Shown: positions 38,617 to 48,015, numbered from the stretch's first letter. The stretch: DNA of 64,000 nt from Salinisphaera sp. T31B1 (GCF_040361275.1 NZ_APNH01000002.1:434001-498000); one strand, 5' to 3'. The notes: a model not told the origin generated them from the letters alone. A program made the numbers and translations.

Positions 38617-39675
38617 TCAGGCGGCCGGATCACCGTACTCCCGCGCCAGGCGGTTGTTTAAGGCGACCGCGGCCTGCCAGCGCGCATCGGCCGGTTCCGG
38701 CGGATGCGCGGAGCGCGTGGCGGCACAGGCGGCATACAGGCGCTCACGTCGCTGGCAGGCGGGCTCGTCGTCCCACAATACCGCGTCGAGCAGCGCAAGC
38801 ACTGCATCGCGGTTGTTGCATACCGGCACGTAATCGCAGCCGGCGGTCTGGGCCAGCCGGGCCCGCTCGCGATAATCGCCGATCGCCGCCGCCCCGCCCA
38901 TGCTCAGATCGTCGCAGAACACGCAGCCGTTGAAACCGAGCTCCCCTCGGAGCACGTCGGTGATCCAGTACCGCGACAGGCTTGCCGGCAGCACGTCCAT
39001 GGCGGGATAGCGAACATGGGCCATCATGACCGAGGCCAGCCCGGCCCCGATCAATGCCTGATACGGCGCCATGTCGACGGCGAGTTCGCCCCGGCTGCGA
39101 TGATCGATCGGCAGTTCGGCATGCGAATCGGCTCTGACATAACCATGGCCGGGAAAATGCTTGGCCGTCCCCGCACTGCCGGCCTCGACCAGGCCCTCGC
39201 AGAACGCCCGAGCCAGGGTGCCGGCCAGTTCAGCGTCGGATGCAAAGGCGCGGTCACCGATCACCGCCGAGGCGCCGTAGTCCAGATCCACGACCGGCGC
39301 CAGAGGCAGGTGCACGCCGACCCGGCCCAGTTCGACTGCCAGCAGCCAGGCAATTTCGCGGGCTGCATCGATGCCCGCCTGCGCATCATGTTCGGCCAGC
39401 CGACCGATCATCCGCATGGGCACCACTTGGGTGAACCCGGGTCGAAACCTTTGAACGCGTCCGCCTTCCTGATCGGCGGTGATCAGCAGGTTGGGCCGGA
39501 TTCGTTTCATGTCGGCGATCAGTTCAGCCAGCTGTTCCGGGTTGTCGTAGTTACGGGTGAACAGAATCGCCCCGCCCACGCCGCGATGCGCGAGCACCGC
39601 GGCATCACTGTCGTCGAGCCGGGTGCCGGCCACATCCACCAGTAGCGGACCCGGCCGGGCAACGCCCTCATTCAT
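38617..39675 (-). CDS. nagZ: Beta-N-acetylhexosaminidase NagZ
   Basis: NagZ is a cytoplasmic GH3 enzyme that removes GlcNAc from recycled anhydro-muropeptides, producing the signal that induces AmpC. The 352-residue protein has GGAILFTRNYDNPEQL near the N-terminus, TADQEGGRVQR and KHFPGHG. A flexible-loop Asp-His pair (PIDHRSRGEL) and the nucleophile Asp in FCDDLSMGGA follow. The ATG at 39675 overlaps the upstream L,D-transpeptidase stop by eight bases. Sharing a unit with a peptidoglycan cross-linking-type enzyme suggests a cell-wall theme. Confidence 0.95.
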   Translation of the reverse strand: MNEGVARPGPLLVDVAGTRLDDSDAAVLAHRGVGGAILFTRNYDNPEQLAELIADMKRIRPNLLITADQEGGRVQRFRPGFTQVVPMRMIGRLAEHDAQAGIDAAREIAWLLAVELGRVGVHLPLAPVVDLDYGASAVIGDRAFASDAELAGTLARAFCEGLVEAGSAGTAKHFPGHGYVRADSHAELPIDHRSRGELAVDMAPYQALIGAGLASVMMAHVRYPAMDVLPASLSRYWITDVLRGELGFNGCVFCDDLSMGGAAAIGDYRERARLAQTAGCDYVPVCNNRDAVLALLDAVLWDDEPACQRRERLYAACAATRSAHPPEPADARWQAAVALNNRLAREYGDPAA

Positions 39676-40156
39676 GTATGAATACCTTTGTGCCGACCGG
39701 AACCCGTTCGAACAGGTCGATCACGTCACTGTTGGTCATGCGAATGCAGCCGAGCGAGCCCGGTTTGCCCATCACGGCGGTATCGGCCGCGCCGTGGATA
39801 TAGATATGCCGGCGCATGCTGTCCATGGCGCCCAGCCGATTGCGCCCGATCTCCTCGCCACAGAGCCAGAGAATACGGGACAGGATCCAGTCGCGCCGAG
39901 GGGCCGCCTCGGCCAGCTCGACGGAATAGATCTCCCCGGTCGGCCGGCGCGCGTTGAATACCGTCCCGGGGGCCGCCCCCGCGCCGATCTTGGCGCGGAT
40001 GCGGTGGTGCCCGCGCGGTGTCTGGTGGCTGTTTTCGAATTCGCCGCCGCCCTTGCTCGCGGTGGAGACATCGTAGCCTTCTATCGTGTGCCCGTCGGCA
40101 TCCAGGAGCGTCAGCCGCTGGGCGTGCAGATCGATATCGATCGTGGGTGCGGTCAT
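39668..40156 (-). CDS. L,D-transpeptidase (YkuD) domain protein without signal peptide
   Basis: A 162-residue YkuD-domain protein. The active-site motif runs from HIYIHGAAD to SLGCIRMTNSDV, with Cys137 as nucleophile. The start at 40156 overlaps the upstream CYTH gene stop (ATGA). No signal peptide or membrane helix precedes the domain, which begins almost at residue 1, so export is doubtful. It may act on cytoplasmic muropeptides as an L,D-carboxypeptidase for recycling, consistent with coupling to nagZ. An undetected export route is the alternative. Confidence 0.88.
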   Translation of the reverse strand: MTAPTIDIDLHAQRLTLLDADGHTIEGYDVSTASKGGGEFENSHQTPRGHHRIRAKIGAGAAPGTVFNARRPTGEIYSVELAEAAPRRDWILSRILWLCGEEIGRNRLGAMDSMRRHIYIHGAADTAVMGKPGSLGCIRMTNSDVIDLFERVPVGTKVFIHE

Positions 40157-40632
40157 GCTTGGTCGGCCCAGTCGGCGTACGGCGAAAACGCCAACGCGTG
40201 GTTGTAGTAGCGGCGATCGTCGGACACTTCGCGACCGAGCCAAAGCGGCCGCTCGAACGTCTCGTCGACGTCATCGAGCTCGATCTCGGCGACGATCAAC
40301 GGCGCATTGGCCCCTTCGAAGACATCGATCTCCCAGGTATGACCGGCATGCACCACCCAGTGACGCGTCTTGATCACCGGAGCGGCCACACACATCGTGG
40401 CGAGCATCTCACGTGCCTCGGCCACTGGTATCGCATACTCGTACTCGGCGCGGGAGGTACCCACGACCGCCGCCTTGATATTCAGATTGGCCTGGTCGTC
40501 TTCGATACGAACCCGTACCGAAGCCGGCCCGTCTCCGCACAGATAACCCTGTTCGAAGCGCCGACTGGCATGCGCCTGCTCGCGCCACTGCTCGCCATCG
40601 ACCCGGAACTTGCGCTCGATCTCGATTGCCAT
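40153..40632 (-). CDS. CYTH-domain protein (inorganic triphosphatase-like)
   Basis: A 159-residue CYTH protein with the N-terminal EIERK signature (Glu4, Glu6, Lys8), then alternating charged residues lining a beta tunnel (VRVRIED, LNIKAAV, EIDVFEG, IVAEIELDD). Single-domain members commonly hydrolyse inorganic triphosphate or thiamine triphosphate. Class IV adenylate cyclase activity is an alternative but less likely at this size. The ATG at 40632 lies four bases after the rlmD stop and the stop overlaps the transpeptidase gene. Confidence 0.9.
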   Translation of the reverse strand: MAIEIERKFRVDGEQWREQAHASRRFEQGYLCGDGPASVRVRIEDDQANLNIKAAVVGTSRAEYEYAIPVAEAREMLATMCVAAPVIKTRHWVVHAGHTWEIDVFEGANAPLIVAEIELDDVDETFERPLWLGREVSDDRRYYNHALAFSPYADWADQA

Positions 40633-40636
40633 CGGC

Positions 40637-41971
40637 TCAGCTCCCGGTCCGCTCGAAGACGGCCATCGATTCAATATGTGCGGTATGCGGAAACATATCC
40701 ATGACCCCTGCATGGGTCAGACGATACCCCAGCCGGCCGACCAGTTCTCCGGCATCGCGGGCCAGCGTGGCCGGATGACAGGAGCAGTACACAATACGCC
40801 GGGCCCCGGTGGCCGCCACCTGATCGAGTACTTCCAGCGCGCCCGAGCGCGGCGGATCGATCAGCACCTTGTCGACCGGGCCGGTCGTCCAGGCCGCCGT
40901 GGCCGGCGGCTCGAACAGATTCGCCACATGGGCCTCGATATTGTCCAGGCCATTGGCACGCGCGTTGTCGCGGGCGCGTTCGACCAGCCCGCCTTCGCCT
41001 TCGACGGTGATCACGCGGCGCGCGGTACGCGCCATCGGAAGCGAGAAGTTGCCCAGCCCCGCGAAGAGCTCGAGCACCGTATCGTCGTGGTCGAGTTGCA
41101 GCAGGGAAAGCGCCTGATCGACCATCGCGCGGTTGATGCCGGCATGGATCTGCACGAAATCGTTGGGCCGGAAATACAGCCGCACGTCGTAGGCCGGCAG
41201 CTCGTAATAGAGCGCGGGCGCATCCAGACTCAGCGGCTCGATGGTGTCCTCGTTGCCCGGCTGCAGATAGATCGAAAACCCATGGGTTTGTCCAAACGCC
41301 GCCAGTTGCGCCCGATCGGCCTCGGTGGGCGAATCCAGCACTCGCAGGACCAGCGCGACCGCGTTGTCGGCCGCGGCAACCTCGATCTGCGGCAGCCGCT
41401 GACGAATCGACAGCGTATCGATCATGCGAGCGAGTTCCGTCAGACGCGTGCCGACGGACTCGACCAGCACCTCACAGCGTTCGAGCAGCGCGATGAACGG
41501 CGCCCCGCGCTCGCGGAAGCCGACCAGCGTACCGCCCTTCTTCGGCACGTATTTCACGCCGAGGCGCGCACGCCGCCGGTACCCCCAGCGTGCATCGCTC
41601 AGCGGTGCCAGTACGGTCTCCGGTCGGACCTTTCCGACCCGCTCGAGTGCATCCATCAACTGGGATTGCTTGAATTCGATCTGGGCCGCGGCGTCGGCGT
41701 GCTGGAGCGCACAGCCGCCGCATACGCCGAAGTGCTTGCAGCGCGGCGTCGTGCGCGTGGCCGAAGCAGAGAACAGCGTCTCCAGACTGGCTTCGTCGAA
41801 ACGGGGCTTGCGCTTGGTTGGCCGATAGAGCACGCGCTCGCCCGGCAGCGTGTCGGCTACGAACACGGCCTTTCCATCGACATGGCCGACACCGCGCGCG
41901 TTGCTGGCCAGATCCTCGATTTCCACCACGCCGCGTTCGGCAGGCGCCCGCCGACGGCTGCGCCGGCTCAT
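40637..41971 (-). CDS. rlmD: 23S rRNA (uracil(1939)-C(5))-methyltransferase RlmD
   Basis: RlmD methylates U1939 of 23S rRNA using SAM. The 444-residue protein has a basic N-terminus, a TRAM domain (VEIEDLASNARGVGHVDGKAVFV), and the iron-sulfur cysteines CKHFGVCGGC with a further Cys in LERCEVL. The SAM site is LELFAGLGNFSLP, followed by LIDPPRSGA and catalytic VYCSCHPATLARD. The start at 41971 overlaps the upstream gene's stop (ATGA); a 33-residue upstream extension is rejected. relA, a frequent downstream neighbour, is replaced here by the CYTH gene. Confidence 0.95.
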   Translation of the reverse strand: MSRRSRRRAPAERGVVEIEDLASNARGVGHVDGKAVFVADTLPGERVLYRPTKRKPRFDEASLETLFSASATRTTPRCKHFGVCGGCALQHADAAAQIEFKQSQLMDALERVGKVRPETVLAPLSDARWGYRRRARLGVKYVPKKGGTLVGFRERGAPFIALLERCEVLVESVGTRLTELARMIDTLSIRQRLPQIEVAAADNAVALVLRVLDSPTEADRAQLAAFGQTHGFSIYLQPGNEDTIEPLSLDAPALYYELPAYDVRLYFRPNDFVQIHAGINRAMVDQALSLLQLDHDDTVLELFAGLGNFSLPMARTARRVITVEGEGGLVERARDNARANGLDNIEAHVANLFEPPATAAWTTGPVDKVLIDPPRSGALEVLDQVAATGARRIVYCSCHPATLARDAGELVGRLGYRLTHAGVMDMFPHTAHIESMAVFERTGS

Positions 41972-42594
41972 CGACCCGCCACGGCTTGCACGGCCGCCGC
42001 CAGCGCCTCGATACGCGTATCGTGATCGGCGCCGCTGATCCGTCCCAGGCTGTATTCGCGCCCCAGCCACAGGCGGTAGCGATTGGCCGCGCGAATCGCG
42101 GTCGTGCCGCGATCCGGCTGCAGGCCATAGACCGTCATCATGGCTGCCTCGGCGGCGGCGGCTTCGTCATCGTCGCCATCGAACAACGTATCGGCGAGCG
42201 CAATCGGGTGGCCATCGCAGAGTGCCGGCGCCAGAACGCGCCGGTTGAGCAGCGCCCGGGTCGTCAACAGGCCCAGTTCGTCGTGCTGCCAGACCAGCGT
42301 ATCGGCGGCCCGTCCGTCCAGGGCACGATCCAGCGTATCGAGCATACGTCCCTCGTCGACATCGTCGGCGATATCCAGCATGTGGATATCGCCGCCGCGA
42401 TCGACGATGCAGGTCAGCCCATCGAGCCGTCGCAAATAACCGGGCAGCACCAGGTGCCCGTAGCGTTGCATGCGTGTCTGCTCGAAGGCGCGGACCACGC
42501 CGGCGTCGTCCAGATCGCCGTAATCGTGGAGACGGCGTACGGCCTCGATATCAACCGTGGTAGTCAGCGCAAGCGCGATTCGATCACGGCTCAC
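41968..42594 (-). CDS. PolB-like 3'-5' exonuclease homologue, apparently catalytically dead
   Basis: A 208-residue protein translated from a GTG at 42594 that overlaps the cysM stop (GTGA). The first 130 residues follow the plan of the predicted PolB-type 3'-5' exonucleases: an N-terminal strand, VEAVRRL/DDAGVVRAF-like helices, LPGYLRRLDGLTCIVD, and LVWQHDELGLLTTRALL at the place of the second motif. The catalytic acids are absent: the FDIET-type motif I reads LALTTTVDIEA here, and the NG..FD-type motif II has lost its Asp. The C-terminus diverges and the third motif is not seen. It may be a binding-only relic. This reading is from memory of the family. Confidence 0.6.
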   Translation of the reverse strand: MSRDRIALALTTTVDIEAVRRLHDYGDLDDAGVVRAFEQTRMQRYGHLVLPGYLRRLDGLTCIVDRGGDIHMLDIADDVDEGRMLDTLDRALDGRAADTLVWQHDELGLLTTRALLNRRVLAPALCDGHPIALADTLFDGDDDEAAAAEAAMMTVYGLQPDRGTTAIRAANRYRLWLGREYSLGRISGADHDTRIEALAAAVQAVAGR

Positions 42595-43499
42595 GGTTTG
42601 TCGTATACGCCAGTCGACAGATAACGATCGCCACGATCGCAGATGATCATCACGATCGTGGCGTTCTCCACCTCACGGGCGAGGCTCAGCGCGGCGAACA
42701 CGCTGCCGCCGGATGAGGGCCCGGCAAAGATGCCCTCCTCTCGCGCCAGCCGTTTCATGGTGGTTTCGGCGTCGCCCTGCTCGACATCGATCACGCGATC
42801 GACCCGCTCGGGTTCGAAGATGCTGGGCAGGTATTCCTCGGGCCAGCGACGGATACCGGGGATCTTGGACTCCCCGGCCGGCTGTACGCCGGTGATCTGG
42901 ATAGCCGCGTTCTGTTCCTTCAAATACCGCGAGCAGCCCATGATGGTGCCGGTCGTGCCCATCGTGGCCACGAAATGCGTGATCTGGCCGCCGGTGGCCT
43001 GCCAGAGTTCCGGGCCGGTGGTCTCGTAGTGGGCACGCGGGTTGTCCGGATTGGCGAACTGGTCCAGCACCACCCCCTTGCCGTCGGCGGCCATCTGTGC
43101 GGCCAGATCACGTGCGCCCTCCATCCCTTCGGACTCGGATACGGAGATGATCTCAGCCCCGTAGGCTCGCATGGAGGCCCGGCGCTCCTCGCTCATGTTC
43201 TCCGGCATGATGAGGACCATGCGATAGCCCTGCATGGCCGCGACCATAGCCAGCGCGATGCCGGTATTGCCGCTGGTGGCCTCGATGAGGGTATCGCCGG
43301 GGTGGATCTCGCCGCGCTCGGCGGCGCGCCGGATCATGCTGTAGGCCGGCCGATCCTTGACCGAACCCGCCGGATTGTCGCCTTCCAGCTTGGCCAGCAC
43401 CGTGTTCGAGGCATGACAGCCGAACGCCTCGGGCAGTCGTTGAAGGCGAGTCAGCGCGCTGTCGCCGACAAAGTGATCTAGCGTGGGATAGCTTTTCAT
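42591..43499 (-). CDS. cysM: Cysteine synthase B CysM
   Basis: CysM is a PLP enzyme making cysteine (or S-sulfocysteine from thiosulfate) from O-acetylserine. The 302-residue protein has NPAGSVKDR with the PLP-binding Lys near residue 47, EATSGNTGIA as substrate loop, the TMGTTGTIMG phosphate cup and SSGGSVFA. Length and loop are typical of CysM over CysK. The stop overlaps the next gene. It appears to start the chain cysM-exonuclease-like-rlmD-CYTH-transpeptidase-nagZ. Confidence 0.94.
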   Translation of the reverse strand: MKSYPTLDHFVGDSALTRLQRLPEAFGCHASNTVLAKLEGDNPAGSVKDRPAYSMIRRAAERGEIHPGDTLIEATSGNTGIALAMVAAMQGYRMVLIMPENMSEERRASMRAYGAEIISVSESEGMEGARDLAAQMAADGKGVVLDQFANPDNPRAHYETTGPELWQATGGQITHFVATMGTTGTIMGCSRYLKEQNAAIQITGVQPAGESKIPGIRRWPEEYLPSIFEPERVDRVIDVEQGDAETTMKRLAREEGIFAGPSSGGSVFAALSLAREVENATIVMIICDRGDRYLSTGVYDKP

Positions 43500-43553
43500 G
43501 CGCGGATTCTAGCAGTGCCGTTGCATCGAGGTTAACCGGAATCGTGGACGCAG

Positions 43554-44312
43554 CTAATCCAGCGCACGCCGACCGGCGTCCATGGCCGCACGCATGGCCC
43601 GAACTGCCTCGCTCAGCCCGACGAATACCGCGTCGGCGATCAAGGCATGGCCGATATTGAGCTCGACGATGGCCGGAATCGCGGCGATCGGGCCGACGTT
43701 GTCGACGGTCAGACCGTGACCGGCATGAACTTCCAGGCCCTGCGCGGCGGCATGCTCGGCCGCCGAGGCGATACGTGCACGCTGCGTTTCGCGATCGGCG
43801 TCGTCGCTGGCATCGGCATAGGCACCGGTATGCAGCTCGATATGATGCGCCCCCGCGCGGGCCGCGGCATCGATCTGCTCGGCCTCGGGATCGATGAACA
43901 GCGCTGCGTTGATGCCCGCCGCATGCAAACGCTGCAGTGCAGCCGTTACGGCCTCCAGCTGACCGGCGACATCGAGCCCGCCTTCGGTGGTCAGCTCCTC
44001 GCGCCGTTCGGGAACCAGACAGGCATCGCGCGGCTGTCGAGACAGCGCGATCTCGATCATCTCGTCGGTGAGCGCCATCTCCAGATTCACCACCAGTTCG
44101 CCAATGGCAGTCAGCGCCTCGACGTCGGCGTCCTGGATATGTCGGCGGTCCTCGCGCAGGTGCACGGTGATGCTGTCGGCCCCGGCCGCCACCGCGGCTC
44201 TCGCGGCGGCGACCACATCCGGGTAAGTGGTTCCGCGGGCCTGACGCAACGTGGCGACATGGTCGACGTTCACGCCGAGCCGGATCGGGGCAATCGAATT
44301 GTGTTCAGCCAT
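43554..44312 (-). CDS. pdxJ: Pyridoxine 5'-phosphate synthase PdxJ
   Basis: PdxJ condenses 1-deoxyxylulose 5-phosphate with 3-amino-1-hydroxyacetone phosphate to pyridoxine phosphate. The 252-residue TIM barrel begins [19 protein letters not shown] and shows [27 protein letters not shown] and [11 protein letters not shown]. The ATG at 44312 overlaps the recO stop by eight bases. acpS, which often follows pdxJ, is missing; cysM comes next after a 54-base gap. Confidence 0.96.
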   Translation of the reverse strand: MAEHNSIAPIRLGVNVDHVATLRQARGTTYPDVVAAARAAVAAGADSITVHLREDRRHIQDADVEALTAIGELVVNLEMALTDEMIEIALSRQPRDACLVPERREELTTEGGLDVAGQLEAVTAALQRLHAAGINAALFIDPEAEQIDAAARAGAHHIELHTGAYADASDDADRETQRARIASAAEHAAAQGLEVHAGHGLTVDNVGPIAAIPAIVELNIGHALIADAVFVGLSEAVRAMRAAMDAGRRALD

Positions 44313-45081
44313 GGTCGGAATCGTCCGTCTTGGAAAAGGTCGCCGGCCGCGCACGCTGGGCAGGGCCGGCGGAAAACTGCTGCATCGCCTGCAGGGTGGC
44401 GACCGACTTGAGCGGCCGCGCCCCCAAATGCGGAGCGATGGCTGCCTGCATCAGATCACGAGCCGCACGAATATCGGCGCGGCTATCGAAGCGGCCGCGC
44501 ACCAGGCCTACCAGCGCGCTGCCCGGCACTCGAACGGCCGCCTGTGTCTGCCCCGCAATCGCGCTGTGCAGCCCGGTGTCCGGATGATAGAGATAGTCAC
44601 GGCCGGGCTCCACCGGCTCGCCGGTATCCGCAGTTGCGGAAAGATTGACACCGTAGCCGACTTCGTCGAGCAGGTCCCGCTCGAAAAACCGCAGTGCCAC
44701 GATCGCAGGCGCGCCGGCGTGCATGGCGTCGAGCAGTGCATCCAGACTCTCGAACAACGGCGGATGCGGATCGTCGCGAGCGGTCAGACGCATGACCAGC
44801 TCGCAGGCATAGAAACCGCCCATGAGTGCGTGGCCGGTCAGCGCGGAACGTTGTCGCGGCTCAGCGTCAGTCAGCGTATACAGATCGCCTCGGCCGCTCC
44901 AGGCCAGATCGACGGCTGCCAGCGGTTCGAGCAGCCCGCGCCATCGAGATTTCGGCCGCCGGGCGCCCTTGGCGACGAGCGCGATACGGCCGTGGTCGCG
45001 CGAGAACGCTTCGCAGATCAGGCTGGTATCGCGCCAGGCGCGGCGATGCAGGACTCGACAGGCGTTGAGTTCGACGCGCAC
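44305..45081 (-). CDS. recO: DNA repair protein RecO
   Basis: RecO loads RecA on SSB-coated DNA with RecR. The 258-residue product begins (GTG start) with an OB-fold ([36 protein letters not shown]), followed by an all-helical domain. The cysteines of a zinc finger are not seen, as in other gammaproteobacterial RecO proteins. The era-recO-pdxJ order is classic. Its stop lies inside the pdxJ start region. Confidence 0.94.
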   Translation of the reverse strand: MRVELNACRVLHRRAWRDTSLICEAFSRDHGRIALVAKGARRPKSRWRGLLEPLAAVDLAWSGRGDLYTLTDAEPRQRSALTGHALMGGFYACELVMRLTARDDPHPPLFESLDALLDAMHAGAPAIVALRFFERDLLDEVGYGVNLSATADTGEPVEPGRDYLYHPDTGLHSAIAGQTQAAVRVPGSALVGLVRGRFDSRADIRAARDLMQAAIAPHLGARPLKSVATLQAMQQFSAGPAQRARPATFSKTDDSDHG

Positions 45082-45093
45082 CGCAGTGCCGGC

Positions 45094-45987
45094 TCAATGG
45101 CCCAGATCGCGGACGCTGGCCTCGCTGTCGATCCAGTTTTCACGCACCTTCACCCAGAGCCGCAGATCGACCCGATGATCGAGCCGTTCGACCAGGTCCA
45201 GCCGTGCCGCGCGCCCGATCTTCTTGAGCATCGCGCCGCCCCGGCCTATGACGATCGCCTTGTGGTTGTCGCGCGATACCCAGATACAGGCATGGATTTC
45301 GATCTGCTCACCGCCGGTATCGAAACGCTCGATCTCGACCGCCGCCGAATACGGCAGTTCCTGCTGTAGAAACAGGGTCAGTTTCTCGCGCACTGTCTCG
45401 GCCGCGATGAAGCGCAGATTGCGATCGGTGTATTCGTCCTCGGGGAATAAGAACGGCCCCGGGGGCATTCGTTGGCTGCATTCATCGACGATCGCACCGA
45501 GGTTCTTGCCTTTCTTCGCCGATACCGGTGCGACGAAGGCGAACGCCCGCTTGCCCGCGACCTGTTCGATGAAGGGCAGCAGCTCGCTCTTGTCGGGTAC
45601 GCGATCGACCTTGTTGATGACCAGTCCGACGGGCACCGAGAGCTTTTCGAGGCGGGCCAGAGCGGCCGCGTCCTCACTGCGCCACTGTCCGGCCTCGACC
45701 AGGAACAGCACGACATCGATCCCCGACAGGCTGGCCATGGCGGTATCGTTGAGTACGCGATTGAGCGCGCTGCGCTGACCGGTGTGCAGACCCGGCGTGT
45801 CGACGAGCGCGATCTGCAGCCCGGGCTGGGTGAGCACGCCCACGATACGATGACGCGTAGTCTGCGGCTTCGGGGTGACGATACTCACCTTTTCGCCCAC
45901 CAGCGCGTTGACCAGCGTCGATTTACCCACGTTCGGCCGGCCCACGAGCGCGACCATGCCGGAACGGGTGGAAACGGATTCTGTCAT
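45094..45987 (-). CDS. era: GTPase Era
   Basis: Era is an essential GTPase that helps assemble the 30S subunit by binding 16S rRNA. The 297-residue protein has G1 GRPNVGKST, G2 near TTRHRIVGV, G3 DTPGLH, G4 NKVD, and a C-terminal KH domain (VSRDNHKAIVIGRGGAMLKKIG). It lies 12 bases before recO. A 109-base gap separates it from rnc, larger than the usual overlap. Confidence 0.97.
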   Translation of the reverse strand: MTESVSTRSGMVALVGRPNVGKSTLVNALVGEKVSIVTPKPQTTRHRIVGVLTQPGLQIALVDTPGLHTGQRSALNRVLNDTAMASLSGIDVVLFLVEAGQWRSEDAAALARLEKLSVPVGLVINKVDRVPDKSELLPFIEQVAGKRAFAFVAPVSAKKGKNLGAIVDECSQRMPPGPFLFPEDEYTDRNLRFIAAETVREKLTLFLQQELPYSAAVEIERFDTGGEQIEIHACIWVSRDNHKAIVIGRGGAMLKKIGRAARLDLVERLDHRVDLRLWVKVRENWIDSEASVRDLGH

Positions 45988-46096
45988 TTAGGCGATTCCT
46001 GGAAGAGCGTCGATACGTTCGAAATACAGCCGGGGTACGGCTACGAGACTGCGAAGGGCCGGCGAGCGCGTCGGCAGGTCGGTGCAAGGCAAGCGA

Positions 46097-46804
46097 TTAG
46101 CTATTGGGCTCATCACCCAGGCGCTCGAGCATACGCCGAGCGGCATCCTGTTCGGCCTTGCGCCGTCCGCCGCCCTCGCCTTCGACCGCGTCACCGCTGT
46201 CGGCGAGGACACAGCGACATACGAACTCCTGGCAGTGATCCGCCCCGGTGACGCGCACCAGTTCGTATTCGGGGCGCTTGCGCCCGCGTGCCTGCAACCA
46301 TTCCTGCAGGCGTGTCTTGGCGTCCTTCAGGCTGTCGGCGCTGGGCAGGTCGTTCAGGCGCTGGTCGTACAGGCCGAGCACGACCGACTGTGCCGCTGCG
46401 AAGCCGGCATCACAATAGATGGCGCCGAGCAGGGCTTCCACGCCATCGGCCAGAATGGACGCCCGTCGCCGGCTGCCATCGCGCATCTCGCCCGGGCCGA
46501 GCACGAGCGCCTTCGACAAGGCAATTTCGCCGGCGATCGCCGCCAGCGTCCGCTCGCGAACCAGCGCCGCGCGAAGGCGCGACAGATCCCCTTCCGGCGC
46601 ATCCGGCCGACGTTCGAACAAGGCGGCTGCGATGATGAAATTAAGGACCCCGTCGCCCAGGAACTCAAGCCGTTCGTTGTGTCTGGGACCGGCGCTGCGA
46701 TGTGTCAGCGCCTGGGTAAGCAGCGCGCGATCGGCAAATACATGGCCGAGCGTGGTTTCGAGCGCGGCGACCGCGCGTTGTTCATCGAGCGGGCTACTGG
46801 CCAT
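46097..46804 (-). CDS. rnc: Ribonuclease III
   Basis: RNase III cuts double-stranded RNA, including the rRNA precursor. The 235-residue protein has the signature HNERLEFLGDGVLNF near residue 40, a catalytic Glu/Asp set in the nuclease domain (through GVEALLGAIYCD), and a C-terminal double-stranded RNA-binding domain ending near GRRKAEQDAARRML. The start overlaps the DUF4845 gene stop by 11 bases. Confidence 0.97.
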   Translation of the reverse strand: MASSPLDEQRAVAALETTLGHVFADRALLTQALTHRSAGPRHNERLEFLGDGVLNFIIAAALFERRPDAPEGDLSRLRAALVRERTLAAIAGEIALSKALVLGPGEMRDGSRRRASILADGVEALLGAIYCDAGFAAAQSVVLGLYDQRLNDLPSADSLKDAKTRLQEWLQARGRKRPEYELVRVTGADHCQEFVCRCVLADSGDAVEGEGGGRRKAEQDAARRMLERLGDEPNS

Positions 46805-47225
46805 CGGTACCGTTCAAACGAGCGCTTTCGGAAAACGAGTACACCAGCGAGATATTGAACAGCAATGGCCGGCGCACTTCATAGGCCAGCGAGATCTCGC
46901 GCCCGCCGGCCACCTTGGTCACGGCCACGTCGCGACCGTGGATGTTGTCCACGTAGCCCGCATCGAAACGGCGCTGGATGGCCTGTTGGATTGCCGGGGC
47001 ACTGGCGCTGACCAGATCCGGTTCGGCCCCTGCCCACTCGATCGCCTGACGCACGTCATAGGCGTTGAGATACACGGGCAGGCTCTTGACCGCCACGAGC
47101 GCGATCAGGCCCAGCGTGATCAGTACATAAAGCAGGCTCCAGAGGGTCATGCCGCGCTGGCGCGAGCGCATGAGTGCACCTGGATGAAGATCTGCACGCT
47201 TGGTCGACGTTTGAGCTGGGCGCAT
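46794..47225 (-). CDS. DUF4845 membrane protein
   Basis: A small protein of about 143 residues with an N-terminal pilin-like membrane helix (RGMTLWSLLYVLITLGLIALVAVKSLPVYLNAY) and a periplasmic domain. DUF4845 members lie between lepB and rnc in many gammaproteobacteria; no function is established. I chose the ATG at 47225, with GAGAGG six bases upstream and only 10 bases after the lepB stop. An ATG at 47171 with AGGTG is also possible and would give about 125 residues, nearer other members. Confidence 0.85.
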   Translation of the reverse strand: MRPAQTSTKRADLHPGALMRSRQRGMTLWSLLYVLITLGLIALVAVKSLPVYLNAYDVRQAIEWAGAEPDLVSASAPAIQQAIQRRFDAGYVDNIHGRDVAVTKVAGGREISLAYEVRRPLLFNISLVYSFSESARLNGTDGQ

Positions 47226-47235
47226 GGTCAGCCTC

Positions 47236-48015
47236 TCAATGCAGGAGATGGCCAATACGCGACCATCGCACGTCGAAATCGGAGAAGTCGACACTCATCC
47301 AGATCATGAACGCCTTGCCGACGAAGTTGGCCTCGGGCACGAAGCCCCAGACGCGCGAGTCGGCGCTGTTGTCGCGATTGTCGCCCATGGCGAAATACTT
47401 GTTGTCCGGTACGGTCACGCTGACTTCCGGGCCGCGCCGGCCGGTGACCTGGAGCACCGGATGCGCCGGACCGTCGGGCAACTGTTCGATGAACTGGCGC
47501 ATGGTGTCGAACACATCGGCATCGGGGCCGTCATAAATGCCCAGATCCTTGAGCGGCACGCGTTCTCCGTTGATATACAGGTGTTCGTCGCGATAGGTGA
47601 TCTGGTCGCCGGGCAGGCCGATCACGCGCTTGATGTAGTCCTTGGTCGGGTCGGGCGGGTAGCGGAAGACCACGATATCCCCGCGCTCGGGCTCGCCCAG
47701 ATCGAGAAATTTGGTATGGAACACGGGGGCGCGCAGCCCGTAGGTGAACTTGTTGACTAGAACGAAGTCCCCGACCAGCAACGTCGGCACCATTGACTTG
47801 GACGGGATCCGGAACGGTTCGAAGACGAACGCGCGCAGCACCAGCACGGCCAGCAGCACGGGAAAGAACGAGCGCGACAGCTCGATGGCCCAGTTGCCTT
47901 CACGGCCATCGCTGCGGTTTCGCGACCACCAGAGCCTGTCGAGCAGCCAAACGATGCCCGTAACGATGGTGGCGATTGCCAGCCATGCCTCGAAGTCCAT
48001 ATGCACGTTGTTCAT
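47236..48015 (-). CDS. lepB: Signal peptidase I LepB
   Basis: LepB removes signal peptides from exported proteins at the inner membrane. The 259-residue protein has two N-terminal helices (about 8-25 and 50-68), the catalytic Ser in IPSKSMVPTL, and the Lys in DYIKRVIGLPGD. The GDNRDNSADSRVWGFVP box follows. It starts 29 bases after the lepA stop. Confidence 0.96.
   Translation of the reverse strand: MNNVHMDFEAWLAIATIVTGIVWLLDRLWWSRNRSDGREGNWAIELSRSFFPVLLAVLVLRAFVFEPFRIPSKSMVPTLLVGDFVLVNKFTYGLRAPVFHTKFLDLGEPERGDIVVFRYPPDPTKDYIKRVIGLPGDQITYRDEHLYINGERVPLKDLGIYDGPDADVFDTMRQFIEQLPDGPAHPVLQVTGRRGPEVSVTVPDNKYFAMGDNRDNSADSRVWGFVPEANFVGKAFMIWMSVDFSDFDVRWSRIGHLLH

Noticed and set aside
45988-46212. 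Small gene between era and rnc
   Set aside because: The frame overlaps the rnc 3' end, has no ribosome-binding site and shows no recognisable product.
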